Assembly (NCBI GenBank): GCA_036867785.1
Contig: CP145409.1
Span: forward strand, 1,364,001 to 1,428,000
Reading direction: 5' to 3'
DNA length: 64,000 bases
DNA from: Plasmodiophora brassicae
Taxonomy: Eukaryota; Endomyxa: Phytomyxea; Phytomyxea; Plasmodiophorida
Part shown: positions 42,474 to 53,243 of the stretch, piece by piece
Position numbering within the stretch: the first letter of the stretch is position 1
Layout: each line of letters begins with the position of its first letter
Translations under genes and position numbers: made by a program
The notes under the pieces: model-generated
Database searches by the model: none
Told to the model about the DNA's origin: nothing
The model's input: the letters and a program-made list of their open reading frames with translations, nothing else

Positions 42474-43202
42474 TCAGGTTTGCTCCGACTTGAAAGCGCT
42501 CAGGTCGAGCTTCTGCGACAGCATCTTCCTGAAGTCTACGCGTGCGGCCCAGCCGTGTCAGCAGCGCAGGACAATGACGGGTTGGGCATCGACGCCGACC
42601 TTCCAGGCCGATCTTCCCGTCACCGTCCACGTCGGCGGTCTCCACGACGACCTTGATGTCGTCGTCGGTGATGTCGCCCAGCCCCAGCTTGCCGAGGATG
42701 TCGCGCAGGACGTCGGTGCTGACGAACCCAGTGGATTTCGGGTCGTACACCTAGACAGAGCAGCAGAGGTCCACACCGTGCGGGACATGGCACCCATGAC
42801 ATCCAGACGGACCTTGAACGCTTCGGCGGCCGGATCAAAGTTCGTCAGCGTGTTGTCGGCCAGCAGCTCGTAGAGGTCGTTGAACGTCAGCTCCGACTTG
42901 TTGTTCATCAGGAACTTCAGCTCGCGAACGGGGACGTTGCTGTAGAAGATCGGCAGGCGCGCCTTCAGGTCGTCCATCGTCAGGTACCCCTTCTTGGTCA
43001 CGTCGAAGAAGTCGAACGCCTGCTGCAGCTCGGCGCGCTGCACGTGGATGCCGCCCGTCGCATGATGCGCCGCGGCGCCGACCTTCCTCCCCGTCGGCGA
43101 TGCGCTTCGCTGCCGCAGCGCCGGTGACGATCGCGACGTCGCCTGCGGCATCACCTCGTCTAGACGGCCGACGACGGGTACAGGATATCGATCAGCGGGC
43201 AT
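42474..43202 (-). CDS. EF-hand calcium-binding protein (calmodulin/centrin superfamily)
   Basis: Exons 43202-42813, 42750-42600 and 42535-42474 (introns 62 and 64 bp, GT-AG) encode 200 aa. EF1 (AFDFFDVTKKGYLTMDDLK) lacks some ligands. EF2 is degenerate (FLMNNKSELTFNDLYELL). EF3 is VYDPKSTGFVSTDVLRDIL. EF4 (TADVDGDGKIGLEDFRKML) is canonical, with its loop crossing the last intron. A basic, disordered N-terminus of about 60 residues precedes the EF-hands. The downstream in-frame ATG at 43151 is an alternative start. With one good calcium site, a structural role (centrin-like, cytoskeletal) is as likely as signalling. Confidence 0.85.
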
Positions 43203-43315
43203 AGCAGGCGAGTGGTGGTGAATGGTGCAAGCGGTGGGGACGGTCGTTCGTCGGCGGCATTTAGTGCGCGTCCGAAGCGTTGGCGGTCGTTTGCCGCTGG
43301 GTCTGGGTCGCGATC

Positions 43316-44875
43316 ATGGCGGCCGATGCGCAGGTTCGTACTGCCGCCGCGTGTGGGCAGCGATGCACACAGCGTTGACGTCGTCGGCGCATGGCAGACG
43401 TCGATGGCGATGCTGGAGGCGGGCCTGTCCGACAACGACCTGTCGTCGTCGTCGGCGTTCTCGTCGGACCTGTCGGCGGACGAGGCCACCGGATACGGCT
43501 CCGACCTGTTCATCGACGATGACGACCGGCAGCGCCTGATGGCCATGCCCGAGCTGCAGCGTGAACAGATCCTGTTGCGTCGGAAGGAACAAATCGACAA
43601 GAACAAGGAGCGGGCGCAGGCCCAGATCAAGTGGCGCCTCGAGCAACGCAAGAAGCGGAAGCTGGCCGATGCCGCCGATTCCAGCATCGCTCACGACCGG
43701 TCACGGCGCGAGAAACCTCGGGAATCCAGCAAGGATGCCGCCATGGAGGACATTCGTGGGCGACGACGCAAACAGATCCAGCAGCGCCAGTCCGAAATGC
43801 AATCGTACGCCGTCGATGACGACTACGCCGACGAGGACGACGAGCAGGACGACGAGTACGCCGACGACCAGGTATGTACGCGCCTGCTCTGTTGTAGCAG
43901 TAGACGTCGCGATATCCTCATTGCCGTTGAACAGGACGATGAGTACGGCGGGGAGAGGCCGCACAAGAAGGGGAAGACTGGTCGGGGCTTCCCGTATGGG
44001 AAAGCGGAAGCGTTCGGCGACCATGAGCAGGACCAGGCCGCTGTCGACTTCGACGTCCTGTCGCATCACGCGATGGCGGACGCGCCGATCGACCATGCGA
44101 CGATGCGAGCGATGCAGCTGCGACGCCCGGCCCTGGAATCCCTGATCGACGAGCCGTTCGCCGACGACGTCATCCCCGGCATGTTCGTCCGCATCGGCCT
44201 CGGCACGAACGATGCCACCGGCGACCACGTGTCCGTTTGGGGTCGTCCCCTGCCCAGTGCGTTGTCGTGTTTGACGTCCTGCCCGTTGTAGGTATCGTGC
44301 CGTTCGCATCGCATCGATCTGTGAGTACCCTCGGCGGTACCAGCTGACGACGATGCCGAGGACGACGTCGAAGGCGGTGACGGTGGAGTTCGGGTCGGCA
44401 TCGAAGACGTTCAAGATCACGCAGGTGTCGTCCCATAGCATCACGCAGCGTGAAGCGTTGCAATGGGTGCACGCCCAGACCAAGGACGGCCTGCCCGTGC
44501 CGACCATTGGCGAATCGATCAAGACGAAGGTGCAAGCCGAGAAGGTTCGTCGGACGTTCCTGTACACGCCGTCCATGGTGGACGACATGATCGCCAGACG
44601 GGACGTGCATCGCGGCGGGCGGTCGCACAACACGACCCAGCAGAAGTTCGAGCTGCATCGCGCTCTGCAAATCGCCAAGGATGAAGGCGACGTGGCGCGG
44701 GTCACTGAGGTCGAGTCGCGCCTCGACGACCTCAACGAGTACATCAGCAAGATGAAGCGGCGTCAGGACAACGCCCTGGTCATCGAGCAGGTCAACCAGC
44801 GCATCCGTCGGCACAACAAGCTGCTGGACCTGGAGGGGGACCGGCAACGGCAGCAGCGTCGGGACAGTGCAGCGG

Positions 44876-44908
<33 letters not shown>

Positions 44909-45204
44909 GTGAGGCGGCACGTTCTCGGCGCACGTCGATGGACGATCTGGATGACATGGCGGCGCCTGCGTCCACATCGAAGCTTCAGCCTGTCGTCATG
45001 ACGCCTGCGCTTCGTGCTCTGATGCGGGCGCATGCGTTCCCGCTGCAGATTGACGTGACGGCGCCCAGTAAGGGCACCGGGCGACGATCATATGCCGATC
45101 TGCACCCATGCGCGTTCCTGTGCCCGCTCCCGTTCGCCGATCGTCGGCAATTCACCCAGACGCTATCGCTGCGCGAATGGAGACAGAAACGCGGCCTTGA
45201 ATAA
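43316..45204 (+). CDS. RTF1: RTF1, Plus-3 domain subunit of the Paf1 complex
   Basis: Transcription-elongation factor that couples RNA polymerase II to H2B ubiquitination. The model is four exons: 43316-43333, 43398-43871, 43935-44230 and 44292-45204 (566 aa). The very short first exon encodes MAADAQ. It is an inference, and 43404 is an alternative start. Acidic Ser-rich head (SDNDLSSSSAFSSD), charged helices (EQILLRRKEQIDKNKERAQA) and an acidic run precede the Plus-3 domain. That domain includes RRPALESLIDEPFADDVIPG, FVRIGLGTND, HVYRAVRIASICEYPRRYQL and a SITQREALQWV tail. Next comes the long helical C-terminus (ELHRALQIAKDEGDVARVTE, ESRLDDLNEYISKMKRRQ), including a poly-Ala run from CAG repeats at about 44876-44907. 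Intron joins restore the known order of the family. Confidence 0.92.
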
Positions 45205-45507
45205 TAACAAGAGTAAACACGTTGCGACATCGTGACCAGCGTTGGATTCTGGCGGGTTGACGCGGCACTGGGTGAGGCACCAGTCCGTCGACGAATCGGA
45301 ACAGGGGCGCTCTAAGAATCGGACGCCATCGCCCCTCCCCCGGACGACCTGGCCCGGGGCTGGCAAGCTCAATATTGACGTGAGTCAAGGCTCTACCCCG
45401 GAATCTGCTGTTACGTTGGCTCCCAGGGATGATTGTAGATGTTCAACGCGGTGCAGACACCCCCTGGACTGCGACGTGTATCGACTGACGATGACGACCA
45501 TGGTCGA
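45205..45507. other. convergent 3' intergenic
   Basis: About 300 bp between converging genes RTF1 and the universal stress protein. No feature recognised. Confidence 0.4.
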
Positions 45508-46207
45508 TTAGGCGGACTTGTCGCTGGCCTGCTGGGGTGCCTCGTGCCCCTGTCCCTGGCGGACAACGACCACGGGGACGTTCAGGTGGTGGCACAGGTG
45601 GTCCGAGGTGGACCCCAGGCCAATGGCCGACAGCATGGCGCGCTTGATGGTGCCCAGGCCGCGCGACCCGCACACCACCATGCTGAACGGGCAGTCGGCC
45701 TGCTCGATCTGATGGATAATCGTAGCGCCCACCGACCCCGACTGCGTGTACACACGCCCTTCAATGTGCAGGCCCAGCCGGTCTCCCCATTCCTTGCAAT
45801 CCGACAGCTGCCCATTGATAAACCTGCGGCGATCGCGGGCCGTCACGTGCTCGCTTCGAACGCGGGCCGAACGAATCAGACACGTACTGTTCCGCCAACT
45901 CCATGGCCGACTGGCGTTCCTTCTGCACGGCCTCCTGGTCGAATACGCCGGGGACGCCCATCTCGTCGCCGTAGTACGTGCCGTCCGGCAGGTTGGCTTC
46001 GTCGATGCAGGCCACGGTGGCCAGGACGATCGTGTCGCCCCGTTGCACGATGTTGTCGCGCGCCCAGGACCACGCCCACGCCGACGACGGCGACTGGTCC
46101 AGGCAGACCATGATGCGCCGATCGGCACCCGCCTGCACGCGTGCGCTCATGTCGTCCGACAAACAACCGGTCGCCGAATCGGACTCCGGGCGGGGGACGC
46201 TCGGCAA
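45508..46207 (-). CDS. universal stress protein (UspA) family
   Basis: Exons 46207-45888 and 45823-45508 with a 64-bp GT-AG intron encode 211 aa. The fold markers are present: RRIMVCLDQSPSSAWAWSWA (first strand and helix), DTIVLATVACIDEANL, then after the intron GSVGATIIHQIEQADCPFSM, and VVCGSRGLGTIKRAMLSAIG with GSTSDHLCHHLNVPVVVVRQ. The G-2X-G-9X-G(S/T) nucleotide-binding pattern is visible as GSRGLGTIKRAMLSAIGLGS. A small cytosolic ATP-binding stress protein is expected. The tail is short and Gln/Ser-rich. Confidence 0.88.
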
Positions 46208-46411
46208 CCGACGTCCCAGGTGTACTGCAGAAGGTGGTCGGTGCCGCTATTTCGGTCCGCAGCGGACAATTGCCGACCCGATGCGACGCTGTCTGTGCCG
46301 CCGGTGTGGCCGTGACGGGCCTCTATGATACGAATACTTTACTACCTTCACAGCCAGGGAGTTCATACAGGGCATGGACGGATGGCAGGCACCGGTCGTC
46401 GGTGAAGCGCG

Positions 46412-47086
46412 TTACTTCTTGCCATCCAGACGGTGCCCTTGGCCGGAGAAGGGCTTGAATCCAGGCGGGGCGGCGCCGCCCCTCGGCTGGTACGCTGGCG
46501 GTTCGCTGGGTCCCGGCGCCGGGTACGCTTGCGCCTGTTGCTGTTGTTGGAACATGCCGGAGTTGCCACCGCCGGGGCCGTCGTCGCCGCCCATGAAGAC
46601 ACTCGACAGGCCGTTGACGCCGAACAGGTGTCGCAGCTCGTCGTACAGCTGGTTGCTGATGAAGGCGGCGGCCGTGCCGACAATGACGCTGAGTGGGAAG
46701 ACGACCAGGGCCAGCGATATGGTCGACTGGGCCGCCTTATCGAACGGAGCCGCACCGACCCCCGCCAAGGCGGTGTTGACGATCGACGTGAACACCTGGA
46801 TAGCACTGATCAACGTGTAGCAGGGCAGTTTCTGGACCTCGTATCCCTCCGGGTTGCGGATGGCGAAGAAGGCGCACAGGGAGACCGCCATCGTGATCAG
46901 GCTGTACAGGATATCGCCGGCGAAACAGGTGACAATCAGGACGACGATATGGACGGGGATGACCACGCGCAGGCGCTGCGCCAGGAGCTTGGCGCGATCC
47001 GACGGGCTGATCAGGAGCTGCGGGGCGCCACCGCCCATCGGGAGCAGGCACATGGCGGGTCGGTCGACGTCGGCGGGTTGGCCCAC
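46412..47086 (-). CDS. four-helix membrane protein with Gly/Pro/Gln-rich tail
   Basis: Intronless, 224 aa. Four predicted membrane helices: VVIPVHIVVLIVTCFAGDIL, SLITMAVSLCAFFAI, LISAIQVFTSIVNTALAGVG and ISLALVVFPLSVIVGTAAAF. A cytosolic low-complexity tail follows (QQQQQAQAYPAPGPSEPPAY) with a PPAY-type WW-binding motif. The topology is tetraspan-like, without the Cys signature of tetraspanins. The PPxY motif could recruit a HECT ubiquitin ligase. The specific family is unknown. Confidence 0.7.
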   Translation of the reverse strand: MGQPADVDRPAMCLLPMGGGAPQLLISPSDRAKLLAQRLRVVIPVHIVVLIVTCFAGDILYSLITMAVSLCAFFAIRNPEGYEVQKLPCYTLISAIQVFTSIVNTALAGVGAAPFDKAAQSTISLALVVFPLSVIVGTAAAFISNQLYDELRHLFGVNGLSSVFMGGDDGPGGGNSGMFQQQQQAQAYPAPGPSEPPAYQPRGGAAPPGFKPFSGQGHRLDGKK

Positions 47087-47420
47087 TACAAGTTCGGCCA
47101 GCCACCCGAATCAACAACAACACTGACAGTAATAGAAAGTGTAACCCGTCGACAAAAAGCCGCCACTACGCGAACGCAGTTTCGGCGGCGGACTTTTTTT
47201 GGACCCTGCGCCTGTGGACAGACAGCCGGCAAGAGTGGGCATCAATCATCGGACACTGAGTCCTGACGGCACAGAAGGTATACAGCCGGCCTACCGTCAC
47301 GATGACCTATACCTCGTCACACAGTAATGATGAGTCCGCTCGGCATTCGGTACTAGTCGTGGTCCGGCGACCGTTGGCGACGTCCCAGTTGGGTCCGGAT
47401 CCGACAGTCCCGGGCGGGCC
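47087..47420. promoter_or_regulatory. divergent intergenic region
   Basis: About 330 bp between the starts of the tetraspan protein (-) and the Gln/Met-rich protein (+). It should hold both promoters. A TTTTTTT run lies at about 47193. No specific site can be assigned. Confidence 0.35.
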
Positions 47421-47687
47421 ATGCAGCAGCAGCCCGTGTACCAGCAAGGGCCCGATGGGACGTACCACCAAGTCGGGTTCGCGACAGTGGCCACGGGGCC
47501 GCAGCTCGTCCAGGCACCTCCTGCCATGTACATGCAGGGTGGCATGCCGCAGACGATGGTCTATGCACAACAGCCGCAGATGATGATGGCACAGCCGCAG
47601 GTCATGATGCAACACCAGCCCATGGCTCAACCTGCGCCACAAACGTCACCCGCGTCACCGCCTCCGTACAAGGGCAAAGACGAGTAA
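47421..47687 (+). CDS. small Gln/Met/Pro-rich low-complexity protein
   Basis: 88-codon ORF beginning MQQQPVYQQGPDGTYHQVGF. The centre is Gln/Met-rich (QPQMMMAQPQVMMQHQPMAQ) and the C-terminus carries SPPPYKGKDE, again a PPxY motif. It resembles the low-complexity tail of the adjacent tetraspan protein, so it may be the last exon of a similar membrane protein whose upstream exon was not found, or a stand-alone disordered peptide. Confidence 0.45.
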   Translation: MQQQPVYQQGPDGTYHQVGFATVATGPQLVQAPPAMYMQGGMPQTMVYAQQPQMMMAQPQVMMQHQPMAQPAPQTSPASPPPYKGKDE

Positions 47688-48008
47688 CGTTGTCGCAGAC
47701 CGTCTGTCCGGGCCCAACACCATTACTGACCGCTGGACGTCGTCAACAGGCCGGAGAAGGAAGACGGCGGGTGCTGTCTCTGCGTGCTCTGCGCTGCGTT
47801 AGTCGGCGGATGTAAGCCATGCGATGTCGGCCGGTGGTTCGTAGCGATCGGTACTGATCAGTGTACTGCCTCCCAGGTATTTTGTACTTGAAGGCGGCCG
47901 CAGGGATGACCAGCTAGGACCGTCTAGGCACGACAGCGTCCTATCCGACGACCTGCAACGACACGCGCGTACCACGATTCATGTGTAATAACAAGCCGAG
48001 TGTGAACA
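47688..48008. other. intergenic, no gene seen
   Basis: About 320 bp between converging genes. No repeat or RNA gene recognised. Confidence 0.4.
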
Positions 48009-49460
48009 TCATGTGTACGTCGTGAAGAAGAGACGCGCCAGTTTGGTTCGCGATGTGTTGCGGATGGAGTAGGAGTTGCGGGCCGGGACGCAGAACGTGT
48101 CGCCCGGGCTGAGCTGGAACTCGGTCGTGTGCACCGTCACGAAGATGGCATTCCTTTCGCCGTGCGTCACGTGGAACACCTCGGGCCCGCCCGACAGCTC
48201 CTTGTACTTGACGCCTTGCGCGGGGATCTCAATAACACCGGCCGACATGCCATCGTAGTCGAACAGCTTGCAGGCAGTCGGAACCAGTTCCGCACGCTGC
48301 GGTTTGACGCCCGTCGGCACGGTCATCTGCATCCGAATCATCTCGTGGTCCGATGCACGCGCAGCCACGTGGCGCTTGCGCTCCTTGCCCCGAGCATCCA
48401 GGATCCACGACTCGCCTCGCAGCGCCACCATCGCTTCCTCATCGCTCTCTTCGTCATCCGCCTGAGTCGGCAACCAGAGCATTAGGCATTGGGCAGCACG
48501 CGCAATCGGACCCCGACCAACCCTGGACCCAGATGTTCGTTTCATGGTACGTGAGCGCTTGGGCGCTCGGCGCTTGACAGGCGGTTTATGTGGCGGCGTC
48601 GGAGCGAACTTGATCACGGCACACGACTTATCGACCGTGGGCAACCCGTGCGGGCCCCGGACGTAATTCAGCGTTTCGCCCTCGTAGTACTTCAAAGGAT
48701 TCACCCGCGTACGACCACTGCGACGAGGCCCGTCATCGTCATGGTCGTCATCGGCCGTGACGAGGCCCGTCCGTTTCGCCTCATCAACGAGCGCCAGCGT
48801 GGCCCTCCGCGATCGCTTCCTCTTCCTGGTGCTGGCATCCGTCGACTTCTTCTTGGCGACACTGCTGCCGCATGACGACGCCGTCGGCGGGGACTTACGT
48901 TTGACAGCGGCAACCGACGACGTTTCCTTCGACGGCTTTGCCGAGGTTGGGGCGAGCGACGAGCGACGACGTGGCGGTGGTTTCACAGGCGACGGCGCCA
49001 GGATCGGGCTGGCGGGCGCCGACTCCTCATTGTCATCGTCGTCGGCGGGTGCATGATCATCGTAGTCGTCGTCGAAAGGTGAATCGTTATGCAGAGGCGG
49101 GGAATCAACGGGCCTCTCGAACGATAAACGTTTGACGATTGGGGACGGCGGGTCCTGCGACGTGAGCGCCGTCGATGCGGGCGACGCCGGGAAGAGGGCA
49201 CTCAGACGGCGCGGGCCCGTGACGGGTGCAACGTTCTCCTCGTCGTCATCGTCGTCGGCCGGCCACGTCTTAGTGACATCGTCGAAGCCGTGCACGTCCT
49301 TCGTCGTGTTCATCGGCAGTTTCAGGCCCGTGTGCCGCCCGGTCAGCGAGAACAGACGCTGGGTCGGCTCGCGACCCGTTCCGACCCGTTTCAAGGCCTT
49401 GTTCTCGGGACGGTCCCGCCGGCTGACGACGGGGCCAGCCTCCCCGGCCAGTCGCGGCAT
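48009..49460 (-). CDS. CENP-C / Mif2-like centromere protein
   Basis: Links the centromeric CENP-A nucleosome to the kinetochore. A long disordered acidic and basic N-terminal region (KRKRSRR, many SPSS and DDDD runs) is followed by a CENP-C signature (RRSGRTRVNPLKYYEGETLNY, about 48668-48730). The C-terminal cupin dimerisation domain reads GMSAGVIEIPAQGVKYKELS, VFHVTHGERNAIFVTVH and GDTFCVPARNSYSIRNTS. ATG 49460 (MPRLAGEAG) was preferred over an in-frame ATG 225 bp upstream whose leader is low complexity. An in-frame 60-bp segment near 48471-48530 (GTTGGTC...GACTCAG) between the signature and cupin may be a retained intron. About 480 aa, in the usual range. Confidence 0.85.
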   Translation of the reverse strand: MPRLAGEAGPVVSRRDRPENKALKRVGTGREPTQRLFSLTGRHTGLKLPMNTTKDVHGFDDVTKTWPADDDDDEENVAPVTGPRRLSALFPASPASTALTSQDPPSPIVKRLSFERPVDSPPLHNDSPFDDDYDDHAPADDDDNEESAPASPILAPSPVKPPPRRRSSLAPTSAKPSKETSSVAAVKRKSPPTASSCGSSVAKKKSTDASTRKRKRSRRATLALVDEAKRTGLVTADDDHDDDGPRRSGRTRVNPLKYYEGETLNYVRGPHGLPTVDKSCAVIKFAPTPPHKPPVKRRAPKRSRTMKRTSGSRVGRGPIARAAQCLMLWLPTQADDEESDEEAMVALRGESWILDARGKERKRHVAARASDHEMIRMQMTVPTGVKPQRAELVPTACKLFDYDGMSAGVIEIPAQGVKYKELSGGPEVFHVTHGERNAIFVTVHTTEFQLSPGDTFCVPARNSYSIRNTSRTKLARLFFTTYT

Positions 49461-49681
49461 CGTCGCCGGTCCCCGACCAGCTCCGTTCAAATCGGACGCC
49501 CCACGAGGCCGACGCCGGCGCGACTTTTTTGCGCCCTCCGACAAAAAAAGCAGCGACCGCTGTCGACTGCTGCAGTGTGGCGCGCGCGCGCGCTCGCCAC
49601 TACTTTTTTGGTGCTGCTGCAGCAATTGGAACAACAAGAGGCGCGGGGAACATAGCAGCCGAGTGCACAGTATGATATAAA

Positions 49682-50400
49682 TCACCGTTCGTTGTTTAAC
49701 CGCACGTCGTCATTGACCTGGGAGATGATTTGCGCAACGGCGCTGTTGTCGTCGTCCTCATCGTCGTCGGTCGTACTGATGTCGTCGGAGTCGGGGGCCA
49801 GGTCCGGGCTGGCCGTCGCGGGGTCCATAGCTAATGACGCCATCAGGCGTTCAACCTGGTTGTCTTCGGGGATGACTGGCGAAGTCATACGAGCCCGCAC
49901 GTCATTCGCGTGACCGCTCGACAGCGCAAGGTCGTCCGCAACCGAGCGTAGTAGGTCGTCGACGTTGCCACTGCTGCTGCTGTTGTTGTTGTTGTTGTTG
50001 CAATCATGAGCGGATGTCGCGATCGGCGCGGCGTTTACAGCTTCAGCGCTGAGGACGCCTACCTCGATAAACGTTACCGATCGTAATGACACGTTAGACC
50101 GCGCGGGTTGTACACACCTAGAGCCCGCAGACGGCGGTCCCGTTCTTCGGGGCGGACAGGAGCGGGGCCGGGCGCGCGCAAACCCTGAAGACGCTCATGT
50201 ATACTGTTGCCCGACTGAAGCTCTGCAAGGCGGGCCGACAAGGCGCGCCACGATGCATCCTCGTCGTCTGCCATCACACCGCACCGCTGGCGCTTCACCT
50301 CGCCGGCGTCATCACGCACACGCGGCGCGCTCCCGGAATAGTACACCGGGGGCCTCCCCTTTCCGACCGACGACGACGTTGGAGTTAGACGTCTCCGCAT
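49682..50400 (-). CDS. hypothetical acidic protein, probably two exons
   Basis: Exon 1 (50400 to about 50079) has a helical middle (DEDASWRALSARLAELQSGN, SIHERLQGLRAPG, EERDRRLRALGVYNP). A possible 29-bp GT-AG gap (GTAACG...CCTCAG) then joins in frame to a second part with a poly-Asn/Ser run, a helix (VDDLLRSVADDLALSSG) and an acidic C-terminus (ISTTDDDEDDDNSAVAQIIS). The start may also be the internal ATG of MADDEDASW. No domain recognised. If the gap is an intron, it is one of the shortest in the window. Confidence 0.5.
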
Positions 50401-50770
50401 GAGACGGAGAGCTCAGGCACGGTCAACACTCTCATTGCAATTGCCTGGCAATGGCAATCTGGTCCACAGCCATTCCTCGCGTCGTTCCGCGCGCTTGATC
50501 GCGTTGATGCCAGCGGTGACCACAATGCGGATCTGCAGGAGCGAGGCCTGCGCCAATCCTGGCCGTCCTTGTGGTCGAGGTCTGCACAGTCGCGGGCCGG
50601 CGGCCGTCGACGGGTGCCCCCAGCGCGGCGACGGACCTGTTTTGCAGCCCGACAGTGATGGCCCGGTGGAGTGGTCCCGCCGCCGGCGACGCCGCACTTT
50701 GCCGCCCCCCAAAACGTGGCGGGGACGTCGCTCGGCAGTGCCCCCCCTTTGCGCGTTCGCCGTCAACGTC

Positions 50771-53243
50771 ATGGCCGTCGGTGCGTCTGTCGACTATGCC
50801 GTCCGGGACGGCGTCGCCGTGCTCTCCGTGACGAACCCGCCCGTCAATGCGCTGTCGTCGCGCGTCTTCGCCGACCTGGCCGCCGCTGTCCAGCGCGCCA
50901 ACGCCGACCCCGCTGTTCGCGCCATTGTCATCTGCGGCGCCGGGTCGACGTTCCCAGCTGGGGCCGACATCAGCGAGTTCCCCGCCCTTGTCAAGGGTAC
51001 GAACACGTACGAGAATGGGCAAACCTGGGCCTGATTCGGATTACTGCAGCCCTGAAATCTGGAAGTGACGTCGACCTGAACGTGACGCCCAACCTGATCG
51101 AAGCGTCGCCGAAGCTGGTCGTTGCCGCCGTCCACGGTACGGCGCTGGGTGGCGGCCTGGAAGTCGCCCTGGCTTGCCATCTGCGTGTGGCGCTGCCGAC
51201 GGCCAAGTTCGGCTTGCCAGAGGTGCAGTTGGGCCTGTGCCCGGGCGCCGGCGGCACACAGCGCCTGCCGCGTCTGATTGGCGTTCCGGACGCGCTGCCC
51301 ATGATCACAACAGGGCGCATGCTGCCGGCACCTGTCGCGCTCAAGAAGGGGCTGATCGACCATGTCGTCCAGGGCAAGACCCGCGACGACCTGCTGCGTG
51401 CCGCCATTGTCATTGCGCGCGACTCCAAGATCGACGTTGCATCGCGACGCGTCAGTGCCTGGCCCGTCGTCCCGACCATGCCGTCGTCGGTCTGGGATGG
51501 TGCTCGCGCCATGGCGGCCAGGGCGGCGCGCGGGTTCCTTGCCCCACAGCAGTGCATTGCGGCCGTCGAGGCTGCCGCCACGCTGCCCAACTTCAAGGCC
51601 GGCCTGCAGGCCGAATCCAAGAGTACGAATCGCAATGATGGACCACGGTCGAGAGCGCCGAACTGACTGGGTTGACCACGCCACAGTATTCAAGCAACTG
51701 CTCCTGGGCAGCCAGTCGCGTGCCCAGCAGCACGTGTTCTTCGCGCAGCGCGCCGTCAGTCTGGTGCCCGGTGTCGACATGCGCAAGGCGATCAAGGTCA
51801 AGAAGGTCGGCATTATCGGGGCGGGAACCATGGGCGGCGGTATAGCCATGTGCTTCATCGAGGCATGCCAATCTGCTCTGTACGCCGCTTGTTTGTAGGT
51901 CGTGACCGACAGGTTCGTAGGTCGGCGTTCCCGTCGTCCTGGTCGATGCCAAGCAGGAGTTCCTTGACAAGGGCATCGCCGTCATCAAGTCGAACTATCA
52001 GTCGGCGGTGTCGAGGCGGCGCCTGCCGGCGGCGACCATGCAGAAGTACGTGTCGCTGCTGACGCCCTCGTTGGACTACGCGGCTCTAGCCGACTGCGAC
52101 GTCGTCATCGAGGCCGTCTTCGAGGAGATGAGCATCAAGAAGGCCGTGCTGAAACGCCTCGACGAGGTCTGCAAGCCGTCCGCCGTTCTCTGCACGAACA
52201 CGTCGACGCTGTCGATCGACGAGATCGCCAACGTGACGTCGCGGCCGGCCTCCGTCGTTGGGGCCCACTTCTTCTCGCCAGCCAACAAGATGAAACTGCT
52301 GGAGAACGTTCGCGGGTCGGCGTCGTCCGAGGTGGCCATCGCCACCGTCATGCAGATGGGCAAACAAATCAAGAAAGTCGGCGTTCTGGTGGGCAACTGC
52401 TTCGGCTTCGTTGGCAATCGTCTGCTGGAGCCGTACGGCCGCGAGGCGGCCTACCTAGTCGAGGAAGGCGCGGCGGTCGGCCAGGTCACTCACCTGTTGC
52501 GCATCCGATGCTGTTGCGTTTGTTGAAACGGGCGACGCTGTGCAGGTGGACGGCGTCCTGTTCAAGTTCGGCATGCCGATGGGCCCGTTCTCGATGGGAG
52601 ACCTGGCCGGCAACGACATTCCCCTGAAGATTCGCAAGTCGCTGGGGTTGCTGGATCCGAAGACGCGCCCGAAAGGCGAACGGTACCACGGCGCCCTTGG
52701 GGATCGGCTCTGCGACATGGGCCGCCTGGGCATGAAGGTCGGCAAGGGATGGTACGACTACGGCCCGGGTCGCAAGCGCGGTCCATCGGCGGAGGTCAGC
52801 GCCATGATCGCTGCGTATCGTAAGGAGGCGGACATCCCGCAGCGATCGAATATTTCGGACGAGGAGATCCTCGAGCGCTGCGTCTACCCGCTGATCAATG
52901 AGGGATTCCGGTGCCTGGAGGAGGGCATCGCCCTGAAACCATCCGACATCGATATCGTCTGGGTCTACGGGTACGGCTGGCCCGCCTACCGTGGCGGGCC
53001 GATGTACTACGCCGACGAGATCGGCCTCGGAACGGTTCTGGCGGGCCTGAACAAGTACAGCAGCATCCACAGGTACGTCTGTCGTGTGCGCTGGACAGGT
53101 TCCTGCAGGTTGACACGAATCCCAGGAACGTGTCACACTGGAAACCGTCGAAACTGCTGGTGCAGTTGGTTGAACAGAAGACGACGGTCGCGGCGTACTG
53201 GGCGGCCAAGTCCAAGTCGAGCAAGGGCAAATCCAAGCTGTAG
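50771..53243 (+). CDS. peroxisomal bifunctional enoyl-CoA hydratase / 3-hydroxyacyl-CoA dehydrogenase
   Basis: Catalyses the second and third steps of fatty-acid beta-oxidation. Six exons: 50771-50996, 51050-51622, 51687-51862, 51921-52484, 52546-53072 and 53099-53243. They encode 736 aa, near the usual length of the family. The N-terminal crotonase domain keeps [35 protein letters not shown] and [20 protein letters not shown] with the catalytic Glu positions. The NAD-binding domain reads [20 protein letters not shown] and [14 protein letters not shown], then [26 protein letters not shown] and [15 protein letters not shown]. Two C-terminal helical domains follow. The protein ends [10 protein letters not shown], a perfect SKL PTS1 signal. 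The last intron is only 26 bp, and the third appears to be GC-AG. Confidence 0.95.

Noticed and set aside
44870-44910. CAG repeat as a pathogenic-type expansion
   Set aside because: A short imperfect run giving poly-Ala inside the RTF1 tail, ordinary for such proteins.
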